Shown: in pieces, positions 20,991 to 33,999 of the stretch
How the letters are laid out: each line of letters starts with the position of its first letter
Position numbering within the stretch: the first letter of the stretch is position 1
Assembly (NCBI GenBank): GCA_026182355.1
Contig: JAPFBL010000047.1
Span: forward strand, 1,922,001-1,986,000
DNA: 64,000 nucleotides
Direction: 5' to 3'
Source: Hermatobates lingyangjiaoensis
Taxonomy: Eukaryota; Arthropoda; Insecta; Hemiptera; Hermatobatidae
Position numbers and translations under genes: made by a program
Notes under the pieces: generated by a model
Seen by the model: the letters and a program-made list of their open reading frames with translations, nothing else
The model's database searches: none
Told to the model about the DNA's origin: nothing

Positions 20991-23238
20991 AAAAATATTT
21001 TTTGAGTGACTCTTTTGTGTTTTTGTTTCTTATTTTACTAACAGCTTTACTTTTTTTTTCTTATCTATGTTGAATTCCATGGATTTGCAAACATTCTGAA
21101 GTTTTGCATATAGGAGGAATAGTTTAAGAACAATAAAATAGCTTCCATTTTTAACCGTATCCGTCAGTTGTTAATATATAATACATACTGTTAATATCAT
21201 AGAGGTTAGTAAATATCATATTATTATAAAAATCTGTCATAAGTCGTGAATCGTTGATGCAGACGTATGACCGGTTTTATACCTAGTACATCTTTAAGTA
21301 GGACTATTATAAAAATCCGTTATGTATTGTGAATCGATGTTATAGCAACCCAATCAAAACAGATTTTGCAAGTTTTGAATCTTCAAGAAGTCCCAACACA
21401 ATGTACCCAACTTGTGAAAACGATCAGGAGATCAGAAATTTTCGTAATAATTTGATGTTTTAATATGTTTATATAAATGATGAATGATTTTTTGAGTTGA
21501 TTTAGCTTAATAAAAAAAAATATGAACAAGAATCAAAACTATTCTTTTTGAATAATTTAAAGTTATATGAGTGAATATTATATGGTTTGGTATTTACCTT
21601 TCTAAAATCTGTGTCATTAAAATCATTACAATATTAAATAATATTGTAATCTAATTTTTTGTTAATTATAATACCACTATTGTTAGTAACAGTTTGATGT
21701 TCATATTGAAGCATTTTTAGTTAAGGTAGTAGTTTGATCTTCATATTGAAGTATTCTTATTTAGAATTTGTTATTTCTATATATATAGTTCTTCATGATT
21801 AATTGAAGAATATAAATACATTTTTTTAAAGGTTTTTTTTTAAATAATTATTTTGAAATACACGGGTAATTTGTGTAACAAGCATATGTAGTAAGAGGTA
21901 ATATAAGTGTCTTTGATATTCATCAGTAAATAATGAAATCTACTGGATCAACTTTTCACTTCGTTTCTTGATTGTAGTAGATTATCGTAGCAGTTCACTC
22001 GGCCTTCTTCTCTTGGAGCTGTCTTGGAGGATTCTGGGAGGCTGAAAAAGAATCAAGGTTTTGTACAAATATATCTGGTGAGAGGAAAGTTTGATGTCAA
22101 ATGGCTTATAATGATCAGAGGCTCAATTTTGAATAAAAGGATTTCTTAGGTCTCAATGACTAGTGTGATTTGTGACACATTATGGAGCATTAGTGATAGT
22201 GTGGAGGATTTAATTTTGTAATGACTGTATTTTATGAATGTTTTAAGGCATTTTTCTTTAAAAATTATTACAATTTGAATAAACTTTCAGTTATAATTCA
22301 AAATTTATTTGTATTACTCAAATTCTAAGGAATTCAAAGAATGCACTAACTTTGACTAAATGAACTCTCTTACAGTATTAATTTAAACATTTATACAGTA
22401 GTAGTTCAGTTGTGAATTTTTAATTAAATCCATGCAGTAATTTTTCAACTTTAAATAATTTTTTTTTGCTAAAGAAATGATTTTGAACTTATTATGAGAA
22501 ACTAGTAGAAAAGGTAATTACGAAAACAATTAGTAAATGTTTGCTGTTTAAAGACCTGGACTGATAGTGCATGTGTGTTAAATTAAACCACCATTCATGC
22601 AGCCGTTACAAGGAATAATGATGTTAATGACAATATGGTTTTGATGAAGTGGTAGCAGTTAATTACTGGATGTTTGGCGTGCACGTGTTGTGAATCCAAG
22701 TACCTATCACAGGGCTCTCCTTTCACTTTACACTCCCATTCTCTACATCTGTTCGAATATACATTGAAAAAGTTATCTTATTGATTTGTTACATTTTGAT
22801 ATATAACAAATTAGTTATTAGAAATAAATCAGTCATTTATTATTTAACAAGATAGAAATCAGCAGATATGTTGCCAAGAAAGAACTCAGTTTTAACATTA
22901 ATAAAATACTTATTTATATTGAAATCAGCTTAATTTAAAACGTACAATAATTCTAGATTATATACCAATATTACCAAAATAACTGATATATTAATGTTTT
23001 TCCATCTATTTCTGACTTTATACTACTTCACATAATCGATGCTTCTACCAGTTTTTGGCCATTCTATATATTTTAAATCTAAAGTTGGAATTTAGATCCA
23101 CCGATTAATTAGTTTTAAAAATATTGCGCTTGAAATTAGAGAATTTCAAACAAATTTTTCAATCAACGTTAAGGTTTCAAATAATTGTTTAGCTTCGAAG
23201 GTAGTACAATCAGTTATCATGCGGTATTTACTCATTTA
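20991..23238. other. AT-rich stretch, no gene recognised
   Basis: There is a local duplication near 21690-21770 (AGTTTGATNTTCATATTGAAG twice) and 21220-21350 (TTATTATAAAAATC-GT repeated). A GC-richer patch at 21990-22060 has an open frame but no recognisable protein family. Confidence 0.4.
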
Positions 23239-23352
23239 GGAAAAAAAAAGTAATTAAACAGTCTCCACGTTTAGAAGTTTAATAATAAATAAATGCTTTG
23301 TTTATATTATTGCACTGATATATGTGGAGACTATTTCATTAACTTTTTTACC
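23239..23352. mobile_element. MITE-like element with about 30 bp imperfect TIRs
   Basis: The left end GGAAAAAAAAAGTAATTAAACAG followed by TCTCCAC mirrors the right end GTGGAGACTATTTCATTAAC followed by TTTTTTACC. About 25 of 30 positions pair. The interior is only about 50 bp of AT-rich sequence. No clear target duplication was identified. It could also be a chance palindrome of a larger repeat. Confidence 0.4.
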
Positions 23353-24830
23353 ATACAATTATTCTGCTGTCACTTAAACATGCTTGATTAAATCATCGTG
23401 AACATTCATTTATTGGAATTTGAAAAAGTGCAGAGGAGGAAAGCATATCACGGAAAATGATAAACTGTGCTTGTAGCTGTTCATGAAAACAGAGTGTATT
23501 GGTGGTTATAGAAGATATTATGTGCAAATTCTATTAAAAAGACATCTAGTACTGTGAATTTATTCAAAGGCAATTGGTTTAGAGTGATACTATTGTTTGA
23601 ACGGAGACTCTCTGATCAGCTTAAATTCAAACAAATTATGTTTAATCTTATGTGCATATGAAAGGTTAAAAAGTATGGAAATAATTATCTAGAAAGCGGT
23701 TAATATAACAAAATCTTATTATATTTGTAATTAAACAGGAGAATGCAAAGAAAAATAAATATCCGAGTGTTTCAAGCAAGGCCGCCTCGGGCGTTTATTT
23801 AATGATGTATCTCTTTTAAGTCCTACCGTGTAGTCAGATATCTGTGCAACATAATCAGATTTAGAATACACAATTATGTTTTTTTGAAATCATATTTTCA
23901 CAAGTAACAGTATATTATTACAAACAGTGATTTTATACATGTGTTAAACAATGATAAATACTACTTACTTGAAAAATAACGTTCACATGTAACAAATTAA
24001 ACAAAGGATTAATTTTAAAGCGCTAAACTATGCTTAGTATGCTATTTATTTATTTGGCTTGGACTCCCGAAAATCGAACAAATTTTAGTTCATTAGATTT
24101 CGCTACTGGAATTCCAGAGCATTTGAAAATTTCTCAGTACATCTCAAAATATAATGAAAATGCCTTCATATGTTCTCAATTTCAAAGAATTAGTCAGTGT
24201 ATAAGCTACATTTATTGCATATTTAAACTTCCCAGTAGTAGGATTATTGATTTCGTTCACCTAATATCTTTCTGTATAAATCCTGCTATCCTAAAATTTT
24301 TACAAATTATTCCTAATTATTAACTATAATTATGTATTCACTTTTTTGCATTTGGTTAACTTAGTCTATATCATTACTTTTTAAAAATCTGTTGCGTATT
24401 AAGTATAAATAGTTTACGAAGGTATAAACATTTATTTACTTTAGCACAACTGAAGTTATCATTTTCTTGATAACAAGCGGTACACAAATAATCAACTGTT
24501 TCAGTTTCAGGCATAAAATTGACGTTTTCAGCAAACAAAACCCTTTAGGCCCCGGGGTAGCTAACCTGACTATCCTTTATTAAAAGGTTCGCATTCCATT
24601 TTATGACGTGGTTTAAAATGTCGTGCAATTATCATAATTTCTTGTTAGACTTATGATATCTGTATATATAAATAATGTATCTGATAGAATTGAAGTATAT
24701 TAGAAGTAAAACAATCTCTGTCAACGTTTTGGTTTTTTACTTAAAGTATTTTTCATAGCAATTTTCTGGCAAATTATATGTTTAGGTGAAGTTACGCTTA
24801 AAGTTGCATCTTACCTGACATACCTTTAAC
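23353..24830. other. AT-rich stretch, no gene recognised
   Basis: An open frame at 24030-24323 (97 codons) shows no motif that I recognise. I see no repeats matched elsewhere. Confidence 0.4.
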
Positions 24831-26040
24831 CCTTCGTAATGATTTGACCATCTTTGGGTTACAATGATCCTTAAATTTAGTCCGGCTTACCCTCTCATCC
24901 TACCAGAAAATTCGTAGCTGGTTTTTTCAAAAGTTAACCCCAACCCTTGATATTTTGCGCAAAACTTCCTGTACCCACCTTATCTGGTCTTCAACACATA
25001 TGCAATGCTCAAAAGTTTCTTTTAATTAACAGAAAGTCATTAATGATTAAACTCCCCAATGATTGTCGCAGTTATCCAAAGCTGGGCATCAATCCAATCC
25101 TTCCTCATCGAATAACGAACCTCAGTACCATCTTCATCCCATAGTTTCTTACTTGTTGTACGGCTACTCCAGTACTCACAAAAACCCCATTGGATTTGTT
25201 TCCCACTACTCAACTTGTCTCACCCAACTCGTACCTTTATCAAAATCTCAATCCTGCCTAATGTAATATATAAATTGTCTTAACTCTACAATGACCTCCC
25301 CAGAACCATTCACTTGTCTCCACCATAACTGGTTCTTCTCTCTAAAACACCAATATTTTCTACAATTTGTCTCTCACTACCTTACTGTCGTTGAAAGAAA
25401 CTTCTATCATAATTGTCTTTCTTCCTGCCCAACTTACTAAGTTCTACGGGTTAAGCTGTTGGAGGATACGTAGATGTTCTGCAGATCCCTCCAAAGGCGG
25501 CACTTGGAAATCCTCCGTCTAATCGAAACTCCCATTAAGCTCTTCTTCCTTTGTTCTCCCTCTGAAAGCTTAAACGTCTCTCCACTCATGAGTCTCCATC
25601 CCTTCCAGCTCTCATCCTTTAGAACGGTTTAATTCCCTACTCCTCAACAGTCTCGAATCCCTTCTTTCTAGGTCACCTTAGACCACCTAAGAAATCTCCT
25701 TTCATATCTGTTTATTTTATTTCTCCTGATTCCTTTTGATTAATTTACTTCTCTCCAATTTCTTTTGAATAATTTAAATTTATTGAACTTATACTGCTTA
25801 TCTGATCTTTTTAAATCTACTCTAATTCATTACTTTAAGTCTGAATTCACTAGCTAGCTCCGTCGGCTAGCTATTCGGTTACCTGACGTTGCGTCTCAGG
25901 CGAGCTTCAAATTTAGATTTTCAAAATTTTTCAAATAAGGATTTTCAAAACTTTCAGTTTACTAAGTGTGTTTTCTCTGTGTTTTATTCTTCGTCGATTT
26001 TTAACTTAATGTATATGCAGTTAGGATCGTCTTTTCTATT
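24831..26040. other. Pyrimidine-rich, GC-richer segment of probable repeat origin
   Basis: About 1.2 kb enriched in C and T on the plus strand, with open frames (24947-25266) lacking a recognisable family. Its right end (25960-26030: TTTACTAAGTGTGTTTTCTCTGTGT) resembles the tail of family F modules (TCTGTAAGTGTGTTTCCTTACTCTGTGTG at 48148). It abuts (TA)n and a family A pair. It may be the 3' region of another retroelement. I could not identify coding motifs. Confidence 0.35.
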
Positions 26041-26044
26041 TTAT

Positions 26045-26270
26045 AATAAATAATATATATATAAAGAGATTTCACATAAACACGTGAAACAATAATAAAT
26101 GATCAAACCACAATAAGAAATGGGGAAAAAGACTAAGATCTTTCAACGGTAACAAGCGGTCTTCGTCAAACCCAGAGTTGAGTTTTTGACCCTGACGAAG
26201 ACCGCATGTTACGGTTAAAAGATCTTAGTCTTGTTTTCCCATTTCTTATTGTGGTTTGATCATATATTTA
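26045..26270. repeat. Palindromic pair of family A terminal repeats
   Basis: A minus-oriented repeat (26062-26168) meets a plus-oriented repeat (26180-26262) at a short junction. The plus hammerhead motif (26188-26230) has GACC, CUGACGA, stem II GACCG/CGGUU, but AAA where GAA is required. The minus motif (26131-26170) lost part of stem I and has UUGACGA. Both should be inactive. Confidence 0.65.
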
Positions 26271-26284
26271 TATAGCAAACAGCA

Positions 26285-26400
26285 GAGGTTATTGAGGGTT
26301 GGTCTACACAAACACTTAATTTACGTCAACGTTTCGTTGTATTTTTATAGCATCATCAGGGCTTTACAAATAACAAGATATACGTCCGACAGATAGACAC
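26285..26400 (-). repeat. Hammerhead-like module, family B
   Basis: Minus-strand core: GCC, CUGAUGA (26353-26359), U, an imperfect stem II (GCUAU..AUACAAC), GAA (26333-26335), ACGU, U, GAC. Stem II has internal mismatches and stem I is short. It resembles families C and D in the ACGUUG segment and so is probably a related PLE terminal repeat. Confidence 0.45.
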
Positions 26401-28390
26401 AACGAAAACAGTAGTAAATATTACAAAACTGATAAGACAGGTTATGCGACAGGTTATAAATTATCGATTATTGTATTCTCACTGCAGCATGTCCTCTCCT
26501 GACAACGGTCATGAATGATCAGAAATATTGAAATTGAGTCATATTGTATGGTTTTCGTTCGTATTTTTCTGTTTTTATTGTATATATTAATGGTGATATA
26601 TGAGATTTTGAAGTTATTCATAGATTATACGGCAGTTCTTTGACTAAATCTGTATTAGTAACATTATATTTTAGTTTAAGTCGAAGAATCAATTCCAACT
26701 TGATGAATATTCATGTGTTTAATCCTTAAGACACCATTTTTCATATTTTCGTTAAGTTATCACTCGGTTCGTGTAGAAAGACGTGCCTATAAATCCCGTA
26801 AACACCCAAAAGGAAGGTAAACAATCCGCACCTTTTAAGGATCACATCAAAATTCATAATGTAAACATTTATTTTTTTTTCTGCAATAAAAACTACACAG
26901 TTCTTGATCTAAGCCTAAAAAGGATTACATATATTTTACTTATTCTTTTTTAATCCACGAATATTCATCTACCTGTAAAGTTTAATTTTAAATCTTTCTT
27001 AAGAGTACATTATTACACTTATATTTCTTAATTTTAGCCTTGGAGAGAAAAAATAAAATTTACATTTCAGGTTACAAATCAAAAACATTTCAGTATCTGC
27101 GAGAATATCAATGTAATTTGATTTGTCAAAGTTTTAATGTTTGTGTGGATAAGAATATAACTAATTGAAATTTAGTAATCGGCACTTTAGATAGTTAGTT
27201 GGACAGAAGTTTTATGTAGTCAATATTCGTTGAGAATGGAATTATCTGTATTTAACAATCAGTAAAACTGAATATGCTTTCGTATAGAAAGAAGATTGAG
27301 TATTTTATCTATTGCTTTGACCTTTTCTCTTCTTTGGTAATTTTAGAATCGTCGATACTCTCTCAGTGATAAAATTAACTTGTGTTCCGCTATCTAAAAA
27401 GGGTTAGACTAGATGTGGTAATGCCATAGAATCTATTGCAGTTAGATGCAAAATAACAGTGTTAGTTTGAAAGTTTAAAAATTTATTGCTGGTTGTATAT
27501 GTGCCTACTTGATGTTGTTGAAACGGCAAAAGTTGTTTTGATTCTGAAGACAACTGTTGTAATGCATTGTTCTTGTCCTCGTTCTCTATCTGAATAGGGT
27601 TTTATGATGCGTAGATTCGGACATAATTTACAGCTTCTTGACCAATAATTGATAGATATATTATTCCTTCAGTTTAAACTATTAAGGAACAAACATACTT
27701 CTTAACACTTAATTTTTTTTATCTTGATTCCGCAAGGATTTAAGAACTTAAAAGATCTAACGTGATTGGTCACAAACACAAAATTTTTTATTGAGAAATG
27801 CAAATTAGTACAAGTAAATATTTTTTTCATTGGGGGGGGGGGGCATGATGATTGCATTTCGTTTGCGTCTACTGTAGCGCTTTCTTTAATGATTTAAACA
27901 GCTTATTAAGCTTACATGTGTGATGCATACATTTCTTTAATCTGATAATGTAGGTTAGAATCGGTATCTGATTATTCTATTGCATAATGCAAATAAATCC
28001 TTTTTATCTACGATGAGATGTGTCTCAGTGTTACGTATGCTACTAAAAAGGTTAAAAAACGAAAAGTTTAATTGCAGAATATATCGATTTCCTTATGGCA
28101 CTTCAATGTGATCTATCAATTTGAGACTGAGTAACTCTGGCACATGGTTATTAATTAACTTCTTGATTTAGCATATCTATCGGTAAATTAACAGCTTCCA
28201 TGCTTCAATGTTGGTTGCAGCACTCCTTTCCACAGTCGCTATTAATTTTACTGCACCTCCTTTTAATGAAGAACTGAATATTTATATACACATTATACTT
28301 TTTTTAATATATATAAAAGATCAGAATCAAACTAATGTCTCTAACAACACATTACATTTGCAATAAAAAAATAGGCAACTTAATATTTTG
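26401..28390. other. AT-rich stretch, no gene recognised
   Basis: The only notable item is an uninterrupted G run at about 27833-27843 in otherwise AT-rich sequence. No coding motif was found. Confidence 0.4.
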
Positions 28391-28419
28391 TCTTTCGGAG
28401 GAGGAAGCAAAGAGGAAAA

Positions 28420-28700
28420 CAGTGGGAATCGCTCCATAACAGTGACCCCTTGCCGATAACCTCTGACAAGTCATCCTCTGTAGCTACCTTCCGAATACTG
28501 ACTGGCCACGACTTTCTTCAAGAGCAGCTAGATCCCTTCGGTCTAGCAGACGATGACATAGTATGACATCTCTGTGGAGATGGTATTATGGATGAGGACC
28601 ACATATCCGTCTGCTCTGAGCTGGATGGCCACACGTCGAGATCCAGTCGATACTGGGAGGCTCGATGCCGAATGCCTCAGCAGCCAAGATGGATTGGATA
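28420..28700 (+). pseudogene. LINE ORF2 C-terminal fragment 1
   Basis: A plus-strand frame reads FRILTGHDFLQEQLD, GLADDD, then HLCGDG, DEDHISVCSEL, ending YWEARCRMP. The pattern (R-x-L-T-G-H-D, a Cys cluster, then H-x5-C) is typical of the C-terminal region of I/R1/Jockey-related LINEs. A stop follows DDDIV, so it is not functional. It ends in an A-rich run (28700-28715), consistent with a LINE 3' end. Confidence 0.65.
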
Positions 28701-28769
28701 AAAAAAAAAAGAAAAATGTTTTTGTCTTTAATTAAAACAAGAACTGACGATAAGTGATGCCGAATTGGT

Positions 28770-29115
28770 TAGCACAACTGGAGAACTTTAGGAAAACTGT
28801 GGTGCGCAGAGTATAGCAGGAATGTGTTCCTGTGTCTGCAAGTAGCGCAACACAGCGTTGCAGGGTTTATCCTTGAATCGATGCTGCAGTTCACTCTGAG
28901 CTACTTCCCAGACGGCATGCACTGCTACTGAATAGGATTAGAATTGGCCACAGCAGGCTGATTCAAGGCCTTCTTCTTACAGGAGAGGCTAGACCACTTA
29001 GTAACCATTGTCATGTCCCTTTAACTGAAGAGCATATTGTGGTGGAATAGTTATTGCACCGGAGATGCAGGAAGGGAGCGGGAGTACCACATGATCTAAT
29101 ACCAGCGCTAACACA
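28770..29115 (+). pseudogene. LINE ORF2 C-terminal fragment 2
   Basis: A plus-strand frame contains NRIRIGHSRLIQGLLLTG, EARPLSNHCHVPLTEEHIVVE and, after a stop, CRKGAGVPHDL. It corresponds to the same region as the fragment at 10660-10900 but is a different family or copy. It lies directly downstream of the A-rich end of fragment 1, so two LINE tails are in tandem. The first part (28770-28920) is too decayed to read. Confidence 0.7.
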
Positions 29116-29389
29116 AAGAAACTAGGGCAAGTAGTTAAATTTTCTTAAAGTTATGCAAGATACTCATGTAATATGAGCTGTATGTGCTATTAAGTTTCAT
29201 TATTTCGTTTCCAATGATATTGTTAATAATAGATAGGTGATATTATGTAGTATTTGCGGACATTATTGCCTTAGAAGGACAGCATAACTGAGGATTAGTC
29301 TTTGATTTACATATGGAGAGGTGTACCCAGCTATCTTACTCGCCAGATCTGCTCCTGAAGTCATCTGACGAGTTATGTTATACTACATA

Positions 29390-29470
29390 ACTCGTAGATA
29401 ACGGACCTTATATATGTTTAGAATTGTGGGACTGGCACTGCAACCTAACCTAATCTAAGGGTCCCGAAGG
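29390..29470 (+). repeat. SINE tail fragment
   Basis: GTGGGACTGGCACTGCAACCTAACCTAATC matches the 3' end of the SINEs at 31350-31630 and 50977-51303. No tRNA-like head is recognisable upstream within 300 bp. Confidence 0.5.
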
Positions 29471-30316
29471 ATTTCCTTCTCATACACTTCCAGTCACCTC
29501 TATTGTAACGGAATGGCTATTTTTCACATTTACAAAAAGATATTGGTGTAAAAAAAGAAACAAAGGCCTCTCTACAAACAATGCAAAAAGGCGTAGCTGA
29601 CAAAATATTGAAGAATTACGGCAAGCCAACTGAAAGGACTTATCCAAATCAAAGGACACCGCAACTACTTTTTCGCAAGCTCGCCATCAGCTGGTGAGGG
29701 CCCTCAGTTTATGAACCATATTATGCAACTGAATATTTCTATCTTCAACATGAAATTCAAACCGTTCCGTCTAAAAAGTGGAGATATTAATATATACTAC
29801 ATCATTCCTAGACAAAATAAGACCCTGATTGGTTAATGGCGGCTGCAAAGATGTTCAGGTTTGTCTCCTTTTCAAATGATCGAAACTTTAGAACGTTTTT
29901 AGGCCACAGTGAAGTAGCAGATCATGAAACAGGGATTATACAAGATGTAAAGGAGTACAAGAACTTTTGGAGGCAATTTGAATATGATCTTCTAAGTCAC
30001 TCTTTCGTGACTAAAGCAATTGTAATTTTGAAGGTTCTAATTTCTTGATCGATATCAGTAGGAGTAAAAATATGACGATTGCTAGGATGATTAATGCGCT
30101 CTGAATTTAGCTGATCCGTTGTGCTTGTATATTGCCATAATATACATATATATAACAATATCGACTTGTATAATACATAATATCGACTTGATTTATAAGG
30201 TGTGTGAATTATAAGGGAACGATTAAACTCTTACTATAGGAGTGAGTGATTCACCACTCAGATAAGTACACTTTTTGCAGTCACCTTTCCAGGCTCAAAA
30301 TTTCATTTTGTAAAGA
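29471..30316. other. No gene recognised
   Basis: An open frame at 29836-30048 (70 codons) and a readable stretch at 29550-29700 have no family resemblance that I can name. Around 30135-30190 there are short AT repeats. Confidence 0.35.
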
Positions 30317-30318
30317 TA

Positions 30319-31245
30319 CGAGGGTCGTCCAGAAAATAAGTTCCGTTTTGGTCTGTAGGGCGGTAGGAGTGGTTTTTGCCAAATCCGGCAACACCGCTCG
30401 AAAGAGGAGAGGTGGGGGAATAGAATGAGAGGTGGGGGACCTCAGTCGGTCAATTACCAACGTCAGGGCAGGTAGTTGAAATGGAGCCCTCCATGTCACG
30501 TCCCGCCACCTCGATCCCGTTCCCTCTCGAGTTGTTTTGCGCGGAGTGATTCAATTTCTTTATGCACAGGGTTTCAAATCAGTTCAAATTCACGAACAGC
30601 TCATTTCTGTTTATGGAGAAGGTGTAATGAGTGAATCAATGGTGAGGAGATGGGTACGTGAATTTAAGGCGGGAAGACATTCACTTGAGGATGAAAGTGG
30701 GAGAGGCAGACCCTCAGTTGTGACGGACGAAATTGTCGCAGAAATCGACAATGCAATTCGCAAAGATCGTCGTTCAACCCTGGATGAACTCCACCTGAGT
30801 TTCCCAGACATCTCACGATCCCTCATCCATGAGATCGTCTCGGAAAAACTTGACTTTCGGAAAGTTTCCGCCCGGTGGGTCCCTAGAGAGCTGAATGTCT
30901 TCCCGCCTTAAATTCACGTACCCATCTCCTCACTCATTACACCTTCTCCATAAACAGAAATGAGCTGTTCGTGAATTTGAATTGATTTGAAACCCTGTGC
31001 ATAAAGAAATTGAATCACTCCGCGCAAAACAACTCGAGAGGGAACGGGATCGAGGTGGCGGGACGTGACATGGAGGGCTCCATTTCAACTACCTGCCCTG
31101 ACGTTGGTAATTGACCGACTGAGGTCCCCCACCTCTCATTCTATTCCCCCACCTCTCCTCTTTCGAGCGGTGTTGCCGGATTTGGCAAAAACCACTCCTA
31201 CCGCCCTACAGACCAAAACGGAACTTATTTTCTGGACGACCCTCG
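30319..31245. mobile_element. Fold-back mariner derivative with arms of about 350 bp
   Basis: TA dinucleotides flank the unit (30317-30318, 31246-31247). The ends are CGAGGGTCGTCCAGAAAATA and its complement, as in mariner TIRs. The complementarity does not stop after the usual 30 bp. It continues for about 355 bp (30319-30683 against 30892-31245), so the right half is an inverted duplicate of the left end. The duplicate includes the 5' UTR and the first part of the transposase gene. The middle (30684-30891) is unique. It is a deletion and inverted-duplication derivative that keeps both ends needed for transposition in trans. Confidence 0.9.
30522..30895 (+). pseudogene. Mariner transposase N-terminal (DNA-binding) fragment
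   Basis: Reads RGVIQFLYAQGFKSVQIHEQ, then VRRWVREFKAGR, ESGRGRPSVV, and the second helix-turn-helix region with DRRSTLDELHL and SRSLIHEIVSE. It ends near KVSARWVPREL, the point just before the first catalytic aspartate in mariners. Sequence beyond that is replaced by the inverted arm. No DD34D residues are present, so only a DNA-binding fragment could be made. It differs from the mariner at 7953-8866, so it is a separate family. Confidence 0.85.
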
Positions 31246-31336
31246 TATTTAGTCCATCATTTACTGATAATAGACTCCATAAGTGTTTAAGTGACTTTGA
31301 GTTATGTTAGCCATGGATTTCAACCTAAGACAGTGT

Positions 31337-31643
31337 ATGTTTCAAATAGAGTGCCAGGTTAGCTCAGTGGTTAACGTACTCGTCTCTGAACTGATAGGAC
31401 CGGAGTTCGATCCCCATCTGGCCCTCGACTTATTCACGCACTCGGTCCCTCGGAGAAGAGCGTTAAACCGTCGATCCCGAACCTGTATGATGTCAAGCAC
31501 TCTAAATACACTTGAATTATGCACAATTTGGGATTCCCACTGTAGAATCAATCTTCATTGTGCGGTATCTCAAAGGACCAATTCTTGGCCTATGTGTGTT
31601 CCCTTGTGGGACTTTCACTGTAACCTAACCATGTTTCAAATAG
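31337..31643 (+). mobile_element. tRNA-derived SINE with 13 bp target-site duplication
   Basis: The head has a tRNA-like box A (TTAGCTCAGTGG) and box B (GAGTTCGATCC), the internal pol III promoter signals. The body contains AACCGTCGATCCCGAACCTG and the tail GTAACCTAACC. The 13 bp ATGTTTCAAATAG occurs on both sides (31337-31349 and 31631-31643), showing insertion by target-primed reverse transcription. It is a SINE, not a tRNA gene: the cloverleaf continues straight into the SINE body. Confidence 0.9.
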
Positions 31644-31644
31644 A

Positions 31645-33995
31645 CATCTGCTTGAAAAGTGACTTTTTAAAACAGTTTTACGCGATGATTTTCCCTGCAG
31701 TTATTTTGAGACTAGAAAGTTAAAGAGATCATAAAGTAGAATTGAAGAAGTTATTTTACCAGGTTGAAGAGGGCTTTGTTTAAAATTATAGATAATGTTG
31801 ACATACTGTACGATATTGACGAACAGGTAGGATCTGTGATACAATATACCTTGGTCTCACTGTTTATGAGTATAAATTTTGTCCTGATTGGTATTGAGTT
31901 CAAGATGTATAATGGAAGATTTTAATGTTGTGTAAGAAGACAAAAACATGAATGCGTGGGAAATTCAAGGCATTAAAGACTTCAAGGTCACCACATGGTT
32001 TGCATGATAGAATAGAGAAACATCTAACACATCAAAGGCTGCAGTCAGATTGTCTATTGGTTTGGCTAATTGTATTGAACGCATTGATCAGGGAGGGTGT
32101 TGGTATTTGCGGTATGAGATATTAGCCTGCTGATTGAACTGTCTGTGCTGCTACCACATGCGGTGTTTTTGGCATGAGTATCTTCTCAGATAACAGAGGG
32201 ATGACCGGAATGCAATTGTGGTTGAAGTTACACCCCTATTGCAGGGAACTGAGGGTGGCTTATAGACAGCCTTTATCATTAAGGAGATGTTAGATTCAGG
32301 GAAGATAATTCGTATTGACATTTAACAAGTGCTTCACTGAAGAGTCCTTGCCTGACATAAGAGATTGTCTTCATCATAATGACGCGTACTACCGCAAACG
32401 TATACAGTCATGTAAAACCTCAAATTAGTCTTTAAAAGTCCATATTGCGTGATATTTATATATTACTATGATTTTCATATAGATTTAAAACCAAATGTTG
32501 TATTATACACAAAATCTTGATAGTGACTTAAAACACACTGTAGTAATTATATATACTGCCATATAAAAATGCATGCCAACTCTAAGTCCTATTTTTTACA
32601 AGTCCCATAATTTGTTTTCTAATGTGGAAACGACATATTATAAATTGATCTCGATACAAATAAATAGGAAGACGAAACTTGAAAGAAGATATTCCTGCCA
32701 ATGATTATTATTACTTTCTTTAATTAATATAAACAGACATATTAATGAATTTTATCATTTTTTAATGAAAATTGTTTTTGTTAATTCAACAAGAGGAAAC
32801 ATTTTTGACAAAAGTGTGGACGGTATGCATATTGGAAATTACATTCCCATGAAAATACTGTTCAATTGTATAGGTCATTGTTGATTTAATTATTGCAAAA
32901 TAATAATAAATATTGGATCAGAATTGTAAAAGAAAATTTGAAGGCAGATAGAGAAAAAAGATTATGTTATTTCAATTAAATAGCTTCCTGATTATTTGTT
33001 GAAAAAACTTCACTTGACGGACATTTGAGTACCAAAATGTATACAGCAGACGAAGAGAAGTATTATATTATACCTTTGATGTTACAATATATTAAACCTA
33101 AGTGAAGGATTATTAGTCAATGAGATAATAGTGTGCTGTTATATATACTGTTATATAAAAATACATTGAATGGAAGAGATGACACGTTTGTAATTCATAA
33201 AACCATTTGAGAATCAATAAGAAAATGTTTACAGTCTAATTAAAAGAGTTTATTAAAAGTAAATAGGTTTATTATTGTAACTAGCTGAACTAACTTCAGA
33301 ATAGTTTATATTAAAAACTCCACAAGAATAACAAAGGATGTAATAAATCTAGTGATGAGAGGTGTATACATATTTCCTAGATAGGAAGGTGTTGTGATGG
33401 CAGACTAGACGGTTATCCGAAATGGAGGCCGTTATAGGATTAGGTAGAGATTACAGCCAGCCTGAGAGGGTGGGGTAGGTGGTGTTTTACAATGTTAACA
33501 CCTCTAGAATATAATAGACTCATAGAGATGCCAAGCACCATGCCAACCAACTTATTCATACTATTTGTTAATAAAAATAATAAAAATACTGTTGTGTTGT
33601 GAATAATTATTTTTTTATTAATCTCTGATTTCGAAGCCTTATATATCTATCGCCATTCTATTGATGAAGAAATTTTACATGGCTTAATGTAATTTTTTAT
33701 TACCATTATGATTAGTTTGCTATAGGATCATATCGATATAAAACATTAATTCTTTCCTTGATTGTTGGCTTGTTTGAAACTCTCTGAATTGTATAATAAA
33801 GTTTTCTTAATTCTACATAAACATTGAATAGATTTATATGTTGTAAGGAATTCTGTATACACAACAGTTTTTCTCTTAGAGATATGGACAATCCTGTTTA
33901 ACAGGCTACTGAATTATCCATCACTACTGTAGGTGATTTAACTGAGTTATCTAGCTTCTTCATAAAGTATGGTGTGTCTTATTATTTGCAAATTC
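31645..33995. other. No gene recognised
   Basis: 31900-32400 is somewhat GC-richer and may be an old retroelement, but I could not assign any frame to a family. 33365-33560 holds another GC-richer patch (GGAGGCCGTTATAGG, GAGAGGGTGGGGTAGG) of unknown nature. The rest is AT-rich. Confidence 0.35.
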
Positions 33996-33999
33996 CTTC

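Noticed and set aside
31350..31425. tRNA gene (also at 50977-51050)
   Set aside because: Box A and box B are present, but the sequence continues without a terminator into a shared body and tail and is bounded by target-site duplications: it is a SINE.
31900..32400. LINE reverse transcriptase on the minus strand
   Set aside because: Scattered suggestive residues, but no RT box could be aligned convincingly.
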